Positions 17,280-26,500 of a stretch of 64,000 bases of DNA are shown in pieces. Both the position numbers and the translations under genes were made by a program. Position 1 is the stretch's first letter. Every line of letters starts with the position of its first letter. The stretch comes from VFBF01 sp033764865 (GTDB taxonomy: Bacteria; Pseudomonadota; Alphaproteobacteria; Caulobacterales; Aquidulcibacteraceae). The notes beneath the pieces were generated by a model, which was given only the letters and a program-made list of their open reading frames with translations, did not search any database and was not told the origin of the DNA. The DNA is taken from contig JANRIM010000083.1 of assembly GCA_033764865.1 (NCBI GenBank), positions 38,667 through 102,666 of the forward strand, in the 5' to 3' direction.

Positions 17280-17945
17280 ATGAAATCCGCCGTCATCGTC
17301 TTTCCGGGCTCGAACTGCGACCGCGACTGCGTCACCGCCATGGCGCGGGTCACGGGCGTCCAGTCCGCGTTGGTCTGGCACACGGAAACGGCGTTGCCGG
17401 ACCGGCTCGACCTCGTGATCCTCCCGGGCGGGTTCGCCCACGGGGACTACCTCCGCTCCGGCGCCATGGCGGCGCGGAGCCCGATCATGGAGGCCGTCCG
17501 TCGCCACGCCGACGAAGGACGCCTGGTCGCGGGCATCTGCAACGGCTTCCAGGTGCTCACGGAGTGCGGGCTTCTGCCCGGCGCGCTGATGCGCAACGTG
17601 ACCATGCGCTACGTCTGCAAGGATACGCCGCTCGCCATCGCCAACCCCGATACAGCCTTCACCCGCGCCTACGGCGACGCCCGCGAGACGGTGATGCCGG
17701 TCGGCAACGGCGACGGACGGTACTTCGCCGACGAGGAAACCCTCCGCCGGCTCGAGCAGGAGGGCCGTGTGGCGTTCCGCTACCTCGACAACCCCAACGG
17801 CTCCGCCAACGACATCGCCGGCATCGTCAACGACCGCGGCAACGTGCTCGGGCTCATGCCCCATCCCGATCGCTGCGCCGACCCGGCGCTTGGGCGGACA
17901 GGGGGCTGGGGGTTCTTCCAGAGCCTCCACGAGGCGGCAGCCTGA
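17280..17945 (+). CDS. purQ: Phosphoribosylformylglycinamidine synthase subunit PurQ
   Basis: Class I glutamine amidotransferase subunit that feeds ammonia to PurL. 221 residues; starts MKSAVIVFPGSNCDRD, has PGGFAHGDYLRSGAMAA, the nucleophile elbow VAGICNGFQVLTE with Cys near residue 86, and the catalytic His/Glu region GLMPHPDRCADPALG near the C-terminus. It is 373 bases after purS, a gap that holds two small antisense frames, so co-transcription with purC-purS is possible but not tight. Confidence 0.97.
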   Translation: MKSAVIVFPGSNCDRDCVTAMARVTGVQSALVWHTETALPDRLDLVILPGGFAHGDYLRSGAMAARSPIMEAVRRHADEGRLVAGICNGFQVLTECGLLPGALMRNVTMRYVCKDTPLAIANPDTAFTRAYGDARETVMPVGNGDGRYFADEETLRRLEQEGRVAFRYLDNPNGSANDIAGIVNDRGNVLGLMPHPDRCADPALGRTGGWGFFQSLHEAAA

Positions 17946-18007
17946 CTTGACCTTGCCACGCCGTGTCGATTGACCATCACCAACGACACCGATGAGAGGA
18001 CGCGCCC

Positions 18008-18382
18008 ATGAGCTTCGACGACGAAGTCGATAGCGCCCGCAAACGTCTGGAGGCGGCGCTGTCCGCCGAGGATGACGACCCCTTTGACGATCTGGCCGCG
18101 CTCCAGGCGCTGTTGCCGTTGCTGGAAGCCAAGATCAAGAGCCGCCGCCTGTCCTTCCAGCTGGGCGACGACGACGACGAGACGTCCATCGAGATCGTCC
18201 ACAACGCCACCGACGAGGCGCTGGGCTTCATCATCGCGCAGGACGGCGAGTACATCTTCGAGTCCAACCTCGAGGACTACTTCGAGGACTTCGTGGACGA
18301 GAGCGCCGACAGCTTCACGCTGCGCCTGTACGAGACGCTGCGCGCGGATCTTCCGAAATACGAAGTGGAGAACAAGCGGTAG
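18008..18382 (+). CDS. Acidic hypothetical protein, 124 aa
   Basis: Strongly acidic soluble protein with two helical halves: residues 1-50 contain AEDDDPFDDLAALQALLPLLEAKI, then a beta-rich centre (SIEIVHNATDEALGFIIAQDG) and an acidic stretch YIFESNLEDYFEDFVDES. A GAGAGGA lies nine bases before the ATG. I do not recognise the family with certainty. It follows purQ by 62 bases on the same strand and may share its transcript; the histone-like gene converges on it 8 bases downstream. Confidence 0.7.
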   Translation: MSFDDEVDSARKRLEAALSAEDDDPFDDLAALQALLPLLEAKIKSRRLSFQLGDDDDETSIEIVHNATDEALGFIIAQDGEYIFESNLEDYFEDFVDESADSFTLRLYETLRADLPKYEVENKR

Positions 18383-18390
18383 CCGGACGC

Positions 18391-19323
18391 CTACTTCGCC
18401 GATTTGCCGCCCTTGACCGCCTTCTTGGCCGCCGAGCCCTTCGCGGGCTGGGCCTTCTTGGGCGGGGATTTCCGGGCCACGGCCGCCGGCGGGCTCTGCA
18501 CCTTCGCGGCGCGCGCCGGCGTGGCGGTCTTCGCCGCCACCTTGACGGGCGCGGACTTCTGGGCGGCCTTCGGAGCCGCAGCCTTCGCCGCCGTCTTGAC
18601 CGGGGCTTTGGCGGCTTTCGCCGCGGGCGCTGCCTTGGCGACAGTCGAGGCCTTCCCAACGGGCGCCGCCTTGACGGGCGCAGGCTTCCCCGCAGGCGCG
18701 GCCTTCGCGACAACCGGCTTCGCCGGCGCCTTCGGCGCAGGAGACTTGCTCCCGGCCGGCTTGCCCGCCGGCGCCTTGCCGGCCGGCGCCTTGGCCTCGG
18801 CGGCTTTTACGGGAGCTTTCGCCGCGGGCGCGGCTTTGGCCGCGGGGCGTTCAGGCGCGGGCGCGGCGGCCTTGGGCGCCGCAGCGGGCTTCGCGACCGG
18901 CGCCGGGGCCTTCGCCGAGACAGGCTTGGAAGCGACCTCCAGCACGGGTTTGGACGCAGGTTTTGCGGGCGTGGGCTTTGCGGGCGAGGCAGGCGCGACG
19001 GTCGGCGCGGACTGCGCGGCGGCGTCCACCTTGGCCTGCGCCTTCGCCGCCTTGGCGACGGCCTTGGCTTCCTTGGCGGCGGCGGCGACCTTGACCGCTT
19101 CCGCCTCCTTCTTGGCGGTCGCGCGGACCTGCGCCGGCGTCGGCGGAGCGGGCGGGGGCTCCGGCGGCGTCCGCTGGGCGATTTCGGCCAGGATCAGGGG
19201 CAGGAGTTCGTTGGCGGAGTTGCGCTGATGGGCGCTGTCACTCGTCAGGAGCCGTTCGGCGTTGGCGCGCAACGTCGCGAGATCCGCATCGCTCAGGGTC
19301 GGAATCTTGTCGGCAACGGACAT
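18391..19323 (-). CDS. Lys/Ala/Pro-rich histone H1-like protein
   Basis: 310 residues. Residues 1-55 are a structured, mixed-composition domain (PTLSDADLATLRANAERLL, then NSANELLPLILAEIAQR). The remaining 250 residues are low complexity: repeated AKPA, AAKAP, GKPA and KAAPAAKA units, ending KKAVKGGKSAK. The long basic tail resembles histone H1-like and AlgP-like DNA-binding proteins, so nucleoid or RNA binding is a reasonable guess. It heads toward the acidic protein gene and lies 11 bases downstream of infA on the same strand. The opposite-strand open frame is only a mirror of the repeats. Confidence 0.8.
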   Translation of the reverse strand: MSVADKIPTLSDADLATLRANAERLLTSDSAHQRNSANELLPLILAEIAQRTPPEPPPAPPTPAQVRATAKKEAEAVKVAAAAKEAKAVAKAAKAQAKVDAAAQSAPTVAPASPAKPTPAKPASKPVLEVASKPVSAKAPAPVAKPAAAPKAAAPAPERPAAKAAPAAKAPVKAAEAKAPAGKAPAGKPAGSKSPAPKAPAKPVVAKAAPAGKPAPVKAAPVGKASTVAKAAPAAKAAKAPVKTAAKAAAPKAAQKSAPVKVAAKTATPARAAKVQSPPAAVARKSPPKKAQPAKGSAAKKAVKGGKSAK

Positions 19324-19334
19324 GTCTCGCCTCT

Positions 19335-19610
19335 TTAACGGCGGCGGACTGGCCTGCGGCCTCCGCCGCCACCGCCACCCGGCGCTCCTTCAGTCTTGTG
19401 CCGGAATACCACGCGACCCTTGTCAGCGTCGTACGGCGACATCTCGATCGTCACGCGATCGCCGGCGAGCGTGCGGATTTTATTCCGTTTCATCCGCCCG
19501 CCGGTGTACGCGAGAACTTCGTGGCCGCCCTCAAGCGTGACCCGGAACCGGCCTTCCGGCAGGACTTCCGTCACCACGCCCTCGAACTCCATAAGTTCTT
19601 CTTTGGCCAT
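19335..19610 (-). CDS. infA: Translation initiation factor IF-1 with a Gly/Arg-rich extension
   Basis: Residues 1-72 are a standard IF-1 OB fold: MAKEELMEFEGVVTEVLPEG, then RFRVTLEGGHEVLAYTGG, MKRNKIRTLAGDRV and a C-terminal RVVFRHK. Usual bacterial IF-1 is about 72 residues; this one is 91, the extra tail being a run of Gly followed by RRPVRRR. The start is fixed by the conserved MAKEE. It lies between the cold-shock gene (4 bases upstream) and the histone-like gene (11 bases downstream), a three-gene nucleic-acid-binding run. Confidence 0.93.
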   Translation of the reverse strand: MAKEELMEFEGVVTEVLPEGRFRVTLEGGHEVLAYTGGRMKRNKIRTLAGDRVTIEMSPYDADKGRVVFRHKTEGAPGGGGGGGRRPVRRR

Positions 19611-19614
19611 GAGG

Positions 19615-19824
19615 TTACACAGGCTTCAGGTTGACGGCAGCCGGTTTCCCCTTGCGCGGGTCCGTCTGCACTTCGAAACTCACCGCCTGGCCATCCCGGA
19701 GGCCCGTGAGGCCCGAACGTTCCACCGCGCTGATGTGAACGAATACGTCCTGACCGCCGCCGTCCGGCGCAATGAAGCCAAAGCCCTTGTCGGGGTTGAA
19801 CCATTTCACGATGCCAGTGGCCAT
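19615..19824 (-). CDS. Cold-shock domain protein (CspA family)
   Basis: A 69-residue single cold-shock domain: GIVKWFNPDKGFGFIAPDGG contains RNP1 (KGFGFI), and DVFVHISAVE holds RNP2 (VFVHI). It should bind single-stranded RNA or DNA as an RNA chaperone. The start ATG at 19824 has GGAAG upstream. It leads a run with infA and the histone-like gene. A promoter-like sequence about 150 bases upstream implies a long leader, as in cspA-type mRNAs. Confidence 0.95.
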   Translation of the reverse strand: MATGIVKWFNPDKGFGFIAPDGGGQDVFVHISAVERSGLTGLRDGQAVSFEVQTDPRKGKPAAVNLKPV

Positions 19825-20164
19825 CGTCTCTTCCTTCCGAAAAATCGCCGGATGGCCGCGAGAGGCCCTATTGCCTTCGCGCGCCAAAGGGCGCGGGAAC
19901 TTTGGCGGGCAACGAAGCGGCTGGCGCATAGGGCGCGCTAACAAGTGTCGAGTCGACCGAAGTACCGGGCGCAAGACATAATCCCGGGGCCCGCCAAGTC
20001 AAGATTTCCCCCCGTTCACCAAGGTCATTCCGCCCTCTGCGGCGCAGCGCGCGCCCGGGACGACGCGCCAGCGGCTCCCGCCGGGCAGACCTTCACGGGC
20101 CGCTCCGCCCCCCCTAGTGTCGGGCCATGGCGTCTCCACCCGCGCGGAACCCGCAGGCTGTTCC
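19825..20164. other. Intergenic region between the cold-shock gene and cysC
   Basis: About 340 bases without a convincing gene. It holds the cold-shock gene leader on the minus strand, with a sigma-70-like promoter at 19975-20002 and an imperfect GC-rich fold around 19865-19905 (complementary GCGCCAAAGGGCGCG-type sequences). It also holds the unidentified promoter of cysC on the plus strand. Confidence 0.6.
19975..20002 (-). promoter_or_regulatory. Sigma-70-like promoter of the cold-shock gene
   Basis: On the minus strand a -35 TTGACT (19997-20002) is followed by a 16-base spacer and a -10 TATGTC (19975-19980). Transcription would start near 19968, giving a leader of about 145 bases before the ATG at 19824, similar in size to the regulatory leader of E. 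coli cspA. Predicted by eye from consensus only. Confidence 0.45.
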
Positions 20165-20743
20165 ATGACCCCCGCCGTCGGCCGCAGCGAGCGGGCGGGC
20201 CTCAACGGCCACCGTCCCTTCGTGCTCTGGTTCACGGGTTTTTCGGGGTCCGGCAAATCCACGATCGCAGCCCTCGTGGAGCGCGGCCTGCACCGCGAGG
20301 GACGGCGCACGGCCTTGCTGGACGGCGACCACATACGCCATGGCCTCAACCGAGACCTTGGCTTCTCCCAGCGGGATCGGGAGGAAAACATCCGCCGCGT
20401 CGCCGAGGTGGCCCGGCTCATGACCGACTCCGGCCTCATCGTGTTGGTGGCCTTCATTTCACCGTTCCGGGCGGACCGGGCGATCGCTGCGCGGCTCATG
20501 GCGCCCGGGGAGTTCGCCGAAGTCTTCATCGACACCCCGCTGGCGGTCGCCGAGGCAAGGGACGTGAAGGGCCTCTACCGGAAAGCGCGGGCCGGGCTGC
20601 TGAAGGACTTCACCGGCATCGACAGCCCTTACGAACCACCGCTCGCGCCCGACATCCGCATCGACACGCTCGCCCTCTCCGCGGCGGACGCGGCGGCGCA
20701 GATCGTGCGCTTCGCCCTCGACCGGACCGCCCCGCCCCCCTGA
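20165..20743 (+). CDS. cysC: Adenylylsulfate kinase
   Basis: Phosphorylates APS to PAPS, the universal sulfuryl donor. The P-loop GFSGSGKST lies near residue 24, and the APS-binding DGDHIRHGLNRDLGFSQRDREENIRR and the lid-region ISPFRADR follow; about 192 residues is standard for a stand-alone enzyme. I use ATG 20165; an in-frame GTG at 20117 is an alternative and neither has a strong ribosome binding site. No ATP sulfurylase (cysN/cysD) or PAPS reductase is nearby. Instead it stands beside a beta-hydroxylase and a sulfotransferase, which suggests that its PAPS is used for sulfation rather than assimilation. Confidence 0.94.
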   Translation: MTPAVGRSERAGLNGHRPFVLWFTGFSGSGKSTIAALVERGLHREGRRTALLDGDHIRHGLNRDLGFSQRDREENIRRVAEVARLMTDSGLIVLVAFISPFRADRAIAARLMAPGEFAEVFIDTPLAVAEARDVKGLYRKARAGLLKDFTGIDSPYEPPLAPDIRIDTLALSAADAAAQIVRFALDRTAPPP

Positions 20744-20803
20744 GGGCCTTTACCGCAGCGCAACCCGCCTGCCATTGATGACCGCCTGCGATAGGGTGTC
20801 GCG

Positions 20804-21973
20804 ATGGACCAATCGACTTCCGACCGCCTCAACGGGGAGGCGATGGCGGCCATCCAGGCGCGGGACTTCCCCCGCGCGCTGAGCCTGCTGGCGCAGGCGG
20901 AGGCCGCCCATCCCCGCGACCCGCAGACGCCCATGAACCGCGCCCTTGTGCTGCGCAGCCAGGGCAACCTCCGCGGCGCGATCGACGCGCTCGACGCCGC
21001 GCTCGCCCTTGATCCCTATCAATACGTGGCGCTGCTCTCGAAGGGCGCCCTGATGGAAAAGGCGGGCCAGGTGCGGGAGGCCGCCAGGATCTTCAAGAAC
21101 GCGCTCAAGATCGTCCCGTCGGACAACGCGCTGCCGGCGCCGTTGCGCCCGGTGGTGGAGCACGCGCGCGCGGCTGTGGCCCGCAACACCGAGGCGCTCA
21201 ATAGCTTCCTGCGTCGACGCACGGAAGCGTTGCGCGCCGACTTCCCGGGAGAGGATCTGCGCCGGTTCGACGAGTGTCTCGACATCGCCTCCGGCGCCAA
21301 GAAGGTCTACGTGCAGGAGCCCTTGTTCCTGACCTTCCCCAAGCTTCCGGCGATCACGTTCCATGATCGCGCGCACTTCCCGTGGATGCCGGCGCTTGAA
21401 GCGCAGACCGACGTCATCCGCGACGAACTCACCGCCCAGCTGAAGGTCTACTGGGATCGCTTCCACCCCTACATCCAGTTTCCGCCGGGCGCGCCGGTCA
21501 ATCAGTGGGAGGCGCTCAACCATTCGCCCGATTGGACAAGCCTCCACTTGTGGCGCGACGGACGGAAGATCGCCGAAAACTGCGCCCTCTTCCCCCGAAC
21601 GACGGCCATCCTTGAGAACCTGCCGATGGCGGATCAGCCGGGCTTTGCGCCGACGGCGATGTTTTCGGTGCTCCAGCCGCGCACGACCATCCCGCCGCAC
21701 ACCGGCTCGTCCAACACCCGCCTCATCGCCCACCTGCCATTGATCATTCCCGAGGGCTGCCGGTTCCGCGTGGGCAATGACGTGCGGCCATGGGTGATGG
21801 GCGAGAGCTTCGTGTTTGACGACACGATCGAGCACGAAGCGTGGAACGACAGCGACCAACTGCGCGCCGTGCTGATCTTCGATGTCTGGAACCCCGCCCT
21901 GACGATGGCGGAACGGGCGCTTGTGTCGTCCATGATGACGGCGATCAACGCCTACAATCTCGGTGAAACCTAA
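20804..21973 (+). CDS. TPR-containing aspartyl/asparaginyl beta-hydroxylase
   Basis: 389 residues. N-terminal TPR helices span about residues 5-115 (NRALVLRSQGNLRGAIDALDAALALDP). The C-terminal half is an Asp/Asn beta-hydroxylase cupin-like domain with the two iron-binding His: PHTGSSNTRLIAHLPL (His near 299) and DDTIEHEAWN (His near 344), plus GESFVFDD. The AspH family uses Fe(II) and 2-oxoglutarate with a two-His site, which fits. It hydroxylates a protein or lipid-linked side chain; the target is unknown. It lies 60 bases after cysC, and its stop overlaps the convergent sulfotransferase stop by 4 bases. Confidence 0.9.
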   Translation: MDQSTSDRLNGEAMAAIQARDFPRALSLLAQAEAAHPRDPQTPMNRALVLRSQGNLRGAIDALDAALALDPYQYVALLSKGALMEKAGQVREAARIFKNALKIVPSDNALPAPLRPVVEHARAAVARNTEALNSFLRRRTEALRADFPGEDLRRFDECLDIASGAKKVYVQEPLFLTFPKLPAITFHDRAHFPWMPALEAQTDVIRDELTAQLKVYWDRFHPYIQFPPGAPVNQWEALNHSPDWTSLHLWRDGRKIAENCALFPRTTAILENLPMADQPGFAPTAMFSVLQPRTTIPPHTGSSNTRLIAHLPLIIPEGCRFRVGNDVRPWVMGESFVFDDTIEHEAWNDSDQLRAVLIFDVWNPALTMAERALVSSMMTAINAYNLGET

Positions 21974-23439
21974 TCCTTGTCGATGAACGGGGCCAGCGCG
22001 GCGTCCAGCACGCCGAGGTCGGCGGCGTAGTGGCGCCATCGTCCCGAGGCGTCGGCGTAGAGCGGTCGGCGCACCTGCCAGACGCTGGCGGTCTTTACGG
22101 CCCCGCGGCGCCGATGGAAATCGAGGCAGGCTTCCTCCCAGTCTAGGCCGCAGAACGCCAGCACCCGCTCCACCGCCGGCCGGGGATCGCGCACGAAGGC
22201 GTCGTAGTCGAAATCGAAAATGTCCGCCCCGTGATGGAGCCGCCAGTGCGCCATCAGGCGGCGATACTCGCTGTAGTAGTGCGCGATGTCGGCGAGGTCG
22301 GTGGCGTACGCCATCGCGTGGTCGAGATGCAGGAAATAGATCGACAGGCAGTTGTCGCGCGGATTGCGCACCGTGTTGATGATGCGCGCATCGGGAAACA
22401 TCGCCTTGATCAGGCCGATGGAGAGAAAGTTGTCGGGGCGCTTGTCGGTGAGGATGTCGGCGCCGGGAAAGATGCGGGTCGTCATGTCGAGGTAGGCTTC
22501 GCGCACGCCGGCGAGGCGGCGGTCGTCGACCTGCGCCATGGCCTGGGGAAATGGCGCGAGCGCCGTGGACACAAGCTGCGGCAGCGCGGCGATCTCCCCG
22601 CCGGCCGTGACGCGGGAGTGACCGGCGAGAACCTGCTCCAGCAACGTCGATCCTGACCGGAACATGCCGCAGATGAAGATCGGGGCTGGTCGCGTCGAGC
22701 GGGCGAGCGGCGCTCCTGGCCGGGGAAAGGTCGCCATCAGGGCGTCGGTCATCGCCGCCTGCGCAGCGCGGTCGTAGCCGCGGACCCCGGGCGGGGCGCT
22801 GGCGCGGCTGGCGGCGTTGGCGGCGCGGTAGGCGGCGAACGCCTCCCGATAGGCGCCGGCGGCGTCGAGCACCTTGCCGAGCGCGAAGCCGAGGCTCGCC
22901 TTGTCGGCGACGCTGACGTCCGGACGCTCCAGCCCGTGGCGCAGGCGCGCGACAAGGTCCGTGTCGGCGGTCGCGGCCGCGTTGAGGCTGGCGTAACGCG
23001 ACAGGCCCTCCCAGTGCGTGGGATGGGCGGCGAGGAGCCGTTCGTAGAGGGCCAGCGCGTCCGCGCGGCGCCCGAGGTCCTCGCAAAGATTGGCGAGGTT
23101 GAGCAAGGCGGGGGCGTAGTCCGGCGCGTGCGCGAGCGCGGCGCGCAGCTCGGCCTCGCCCTCCGCGTACCGATGGAGATCGTCGACGTAGATGACCGCG
23201 CGGTTGAGGCGCACTTCCTCCGGGCCCGCGACACCGTGCGCGAGCGCCTGCTCGTAGGACCGAAGCGCTTCGTGAGGTCGGCCGAGCCGGCGCTGCACCC
23301 AGCCAAGGTTGTACCAGCAATCGGGCAGTGCGGGCCAGCGCGAGAGAATGGCCTCGTAGGCCGCGGCGGCGCGGGAATAGTCGCCGCTTATCCGCCAGGC
23401 GGCGGCTTCGCGCACGCGGTCGGCCAGATCCTCACTCAT
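21970..23439 (-). CDS. TPR-containing sulfotransferase
   Basis: 489 residues. Residues 1-200 form TPR repeats (CWYNLGWVQRRLGRPHEALRSYEQAL, then LLNLANLCEDLGRRADALALYERLL in separate units). The C-terminal half is a PAPS-dependent sulfotransferase with the 5'-phosphosulfate loop ICGMFRSGSTLLEQ near residue 255 and the 3'-phosphate site NTVRNPRDNCLSIYF near residue 353. The TPR part resembles adaptor domains that hold protein or peptide substrates. The ATG at 23439 was chosen because the first TPR starts directly after it. cysC nearby can supply the PAPS. Confidence 0.9.
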   Translation of the reverse strand: MSEDLADRVREAAAWRISGDYSRAAAAYEAILSRWPALPDCWYNLGWVQRRLGRPHEALRSYEQALAHGVAGPEEVRLNRAVIYVDDLHRYAEGEAELRAALAHAPDYAPALLNLANLCEDLGRRADALALYERLLAAHPTHWEGLSRYASLNAAATADTDLVARLRHGLERPDVSVADKASLGFALGKVLDAAGAYREAFAAYRAANAASRASAPPGVRGYDRAAQAAMTDALMATFPRPGAPLARSTRPAPIFICGMFRSGSTLLEQVLAGHSRVTAGGEIAALPQLVSTALAPFPQAMAQVDDRRLAGVREAYLDMTTRIFPGADILTDKRPDNFLSIGLIKAMFPDARIINTVRNPRDNCLSIYFLHLDHAMAYATDLADIAHYYSEYRRLMAHWRLHHGADIFDFDYDAFVRDPRPAVERVLAFCGLDWEEACLDFHRRRGAVKTASVWQVRRPLYADASGRWRHYAADLGVLDAALAPFIDKD

Positions 23440-23491
23440 GCCCACGACCCTAGCCGGCTCTCCATTGGACGCCAGCGGCGCCGCCTCCCCC

Positions 23492-23524
23492 AAAAAAGAA
23501 AACGGCGGGCCGAGGCCCGCCGTT
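23492..23524 (-). terminator. Rho-independent terminator of the TonB-dependent receptor gene
   Basis: A near-perfect GC-rich hairpin (arms 23501-23511 and 23514-23524, AACGGCGGGCC / GGCCCGCCGTT) followed on the minus strand by TTCTTTTTT (complement of 23492-23500). It lies 28 bases after the receptor stop codon and 53 bases before the sulfotransferase start, so it separates those two minus-strand genes. Confidence 0.9.
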
Positions 23525-23551
23525 GAAGTGGATCGAGATTTTCCGAGGGTC

Positions 23552-26500
23552 CTAGAAGTTGACCTTGATGCCGGCGAACACGTACCGGCCCAGCGCGTCG
23601 TAGGTCTGGGGGTAGGTGTTGCCGTTGCCGCCCGTGGCCGCCACGGTCGACAGTTGCGGATCGTCATCCAGGATGTTGTTCACGCCGAAGCGCAGGTTGG
23701 CGTTGTCGCGGATCTGCCAGTTGCCCGTCAGATCGAAGTAGTTCTCGGCATCGAAGTACCGGTCGCGACGGGTTCCGAGGCTGGTCTGGTTGAAGTTGGC
23801 GGCGAACTGCTCAACCTCACCATAGTAGCGCCACGTGCCCACCAGTTCGACGTTCCAGGGGGTTTCCCAACCCACGCTGGCGCGGTGACGCCATTCGGGG
23901 TTCGGCGTGCCGCACTGGTTCCCGTAGAAGCCGGCGCAATCGTAGAACTGCAGCGGGCGTTCCGGCTGTTGCTTCAGCTTGTCGAGGTACGTGCCCACGA
24001 GGCTGAGGGAGATCGAGCCGAGATCCGGGAGGCCGGTGTCTGCGATGTCGAAGTTGTAGTCGACGACGAGGTCGTAGCCCGAGGTGAGCAAACCGCCGGT
24101 GTTGACGTTCAGGTTCTGGACGAAGCTGTCGCCGACCCAGAGCTGGCCTTGCGGGTTCCGGTTGATCCGGGCGCAGGCCGCCTGGTTGTTCTGCTGGTAG
24201 CAGGACGACAGGGTGTTCAGGGCGCCGAGCGTGCCGATGTTGTCTTCCAGCTTGATCTGGAACCAGTCGACCGACACCGTCAGGCCTTCAAGGAACGCCG
24301 ACGGCGAGAACACGAAGCCGAGCGTGTAGGTATCGGCCGTCTCCGGCTTCAGGTCGGGGTTGCCGCCCGTCAGCTGGTTGTACTGGTTTGCCGGGCTTTG
24401 CAGGGCCGCCGACCCGTACTGGGAGGACGGAACGCCCGTCGCGACGCACTGGGCGCGCGTGGCTGTCGGGTTCGGGCCGCATGGGTCGTTCTGCGCCGAG
24501 TAAAGGCCGAGGCCCTGACCCGTGAACAGTTCGATCACGTTCGGCGCGCGCACCGCGCGCTGATAGCTGCCGCGCATGCGGAAGCTTTCCACCGGCGCCC
24601 AGTCACCGCCGAACTTGTAGGTGTCGGAGGTGATATTGCCGTAGTCCGAGTTCCGGTACGCGATGTCCGCCGAGATGCGGTGGGCGAAGGGCATGTCCTC
24701 GACCAGAGGCATCTGGAGTTCGGCGAAGAAGTCGACCGATTCCGTGGCGCCCTGGAGACCCAGCGTCGGGCCGCCCTGACCCGCGCCGTCGCCGGTGGCG
24801 AACGCGGTGTCGGTGGTGGTTTCCAGTTCGTTGCGGCGGTACTCGACACCGAACGCCGTGGCGAACGGCGTGGACGCGAACGGGCTGACGAGACCGATCG
24901 TGCCGAGATCGCCGGTCACCGCGCCGTTCACGACGGACACAGTGGTCGAGCCGACCTGGATCAGCGGGATCTGGAGGTAGCTGAGCGCCGCCGGCGTCAC
25001 CCCGCCCACGGCGAAGATGTTGTACGGCACGCAGTTCGTGTCCGTGCCATCCACGAAGGAGGCGCAAGCCGGTTGGCCGGTAGCCGGATCGACGACGACA
25101 TCGAGCGCCTTCGTGAGGCGGGCGACGGAGAAGTCGTTGAGGTACACACGGCTTTGGCGAACGGTCGCGTAGGTGGCGCTGAGGTCGTAGTTCCAGCCTT
25201 CGGTGATCTCACCCTTCACGCCGATGACGCCGCGATAGGTCTCCAGACCGATGGTGTCCTGGCGACCGCCGCCTTCCACGTTCCGGCGGGCGATGTAGGC
25301 CGGGCTCACGCCGTCGAAAGACGTGATGACCACGTTGCCGTCGTCGTCGAAGGACGGAGCGCCGCCCGTCAGGGCGGTGTTGTCGCCGAGCGTCGCCGCA
25401 ATGAAGCCCACCGCGTCCACATCGGGATTGTCGGCGATGAAGTCGTCGACTTCATTTTCCGGCGTGTCCGGGTCGTCAACGATATCCGGCACCAGGTCGA
25501 TCGCGCACAGCGCGGCCTGCTGCCCCGCCGAGAGAAGCGGGTTGGAGCAATTGATGCCCTGCGGCGTGCTGAAGAAGTTGCCGGAGGGAGCGATCTGAGC
25601 GACGGACTGGTAATCCGTGAACATCAGCTGCGTGTAGACTTCGGCGTGCTTGTTGATCTCGTAGTAGCCGAACGCGCCGAACGAGTACCGCTCGTCGGGG
25701 CGTTGGAAATAGTTGATCGGGCCGAAGTTGTACTGGTCAGTTGCAGCGCTGAAGTTGCGGAATTCACCGTTGGCGCCGAGCGTGTAGGCGAAGTTCGCGA
25801 AGTCCGTGAACTGACCCGTCGCGTTGGTGCCTGAGCCGCCGCAGGTGAAGTTCACACCCGTGCTGGTGCCGAGGGAGCACGCCGAGTAATCGCGGTACCG
25901 TTGCGAGATTTCGTCGTTGTTGCGGTACGACACGTAGGCCGTGACGTTGCCTTTGCCATCCGGCGTGCTGGCGCCGATGATCCCCGTGATCTGCTTGCTG
26001 TAGCCGTCGACCTGGTTGTCGTCGGGCAGCGCGAACTGGGAGGGGTTGGTCCGGGCGCGGCCGGCGATGACGCTGCGCAGGTTGCCTTCGCCGTCATAGT
26101 CGTTGTTGTGCTGGTAGAAGCCGTACTGGGCATCCAGCTCAACGCCTTCGAAGTCCTTGCGCATGATGAAGTTCACGACGCCGGCAATGGCGTCCGAGCC
26201 GTACACGGCGGACGCGCCGCCCGTGAGCACTTCCACACGCTCCACGAGCGCGCCGGGGATCTGGTTGAGGTCGGCCGCGGAGTCGTTGATCGTGCCGTAG
26301 GGCATGCGGCGGCCGTCGATCAGCACCAGGGTGCGGTCGGAGCCGATGCCGCGGAGCGACACGGTGGCCGCGCCGGACGCGCCGTTCACGACCGTGGCGT
26401 TCTGCGCCGCGAACGCTTGCGGCAGCTGGTTCACCAGGTCTTCGACCCGGGTCACGCCGGCGTTCGTCAGGTCTTCAGCCGTCACTTGGGTGACCGGGCT

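Noticed and set aside
18404..19228. 274-codon Ala/Gly/Phe-rich frame opposite the histone-like gene
   Set aside because: It mirrors the Lys/Ala/Pro repeats of the real gene. It looks hydrophobic only because AAG and GCC codons read as CTT and GGC on the other strand.
18391..19323. CRISPR-like or satellite repeat in the histone-like gene
   Set aside because: The repetitive sequence is made of irregular coding units for Lys, Ala and Pro without constant repeat length or unique spacers.
20750..23320. 856-codon minus-strand frame covering the hydroxylase and the sulfotransferase
   Set aside because: It crosses two real genes in a wrong frame. The translation is dominated by Arg, Gly, Ala and Pro, as expected for a high-GC shadow.
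23438..25834. 798-codon open frame on the plus strand opposite the TonB-dependent receptor
   Set aside because: It is the antisense shadow of a receptor gene with a clear ribosome binding site, signal peptide and C-terminal Phe. The translation is Val/Arg/Glu/Ala-rich with no domain.
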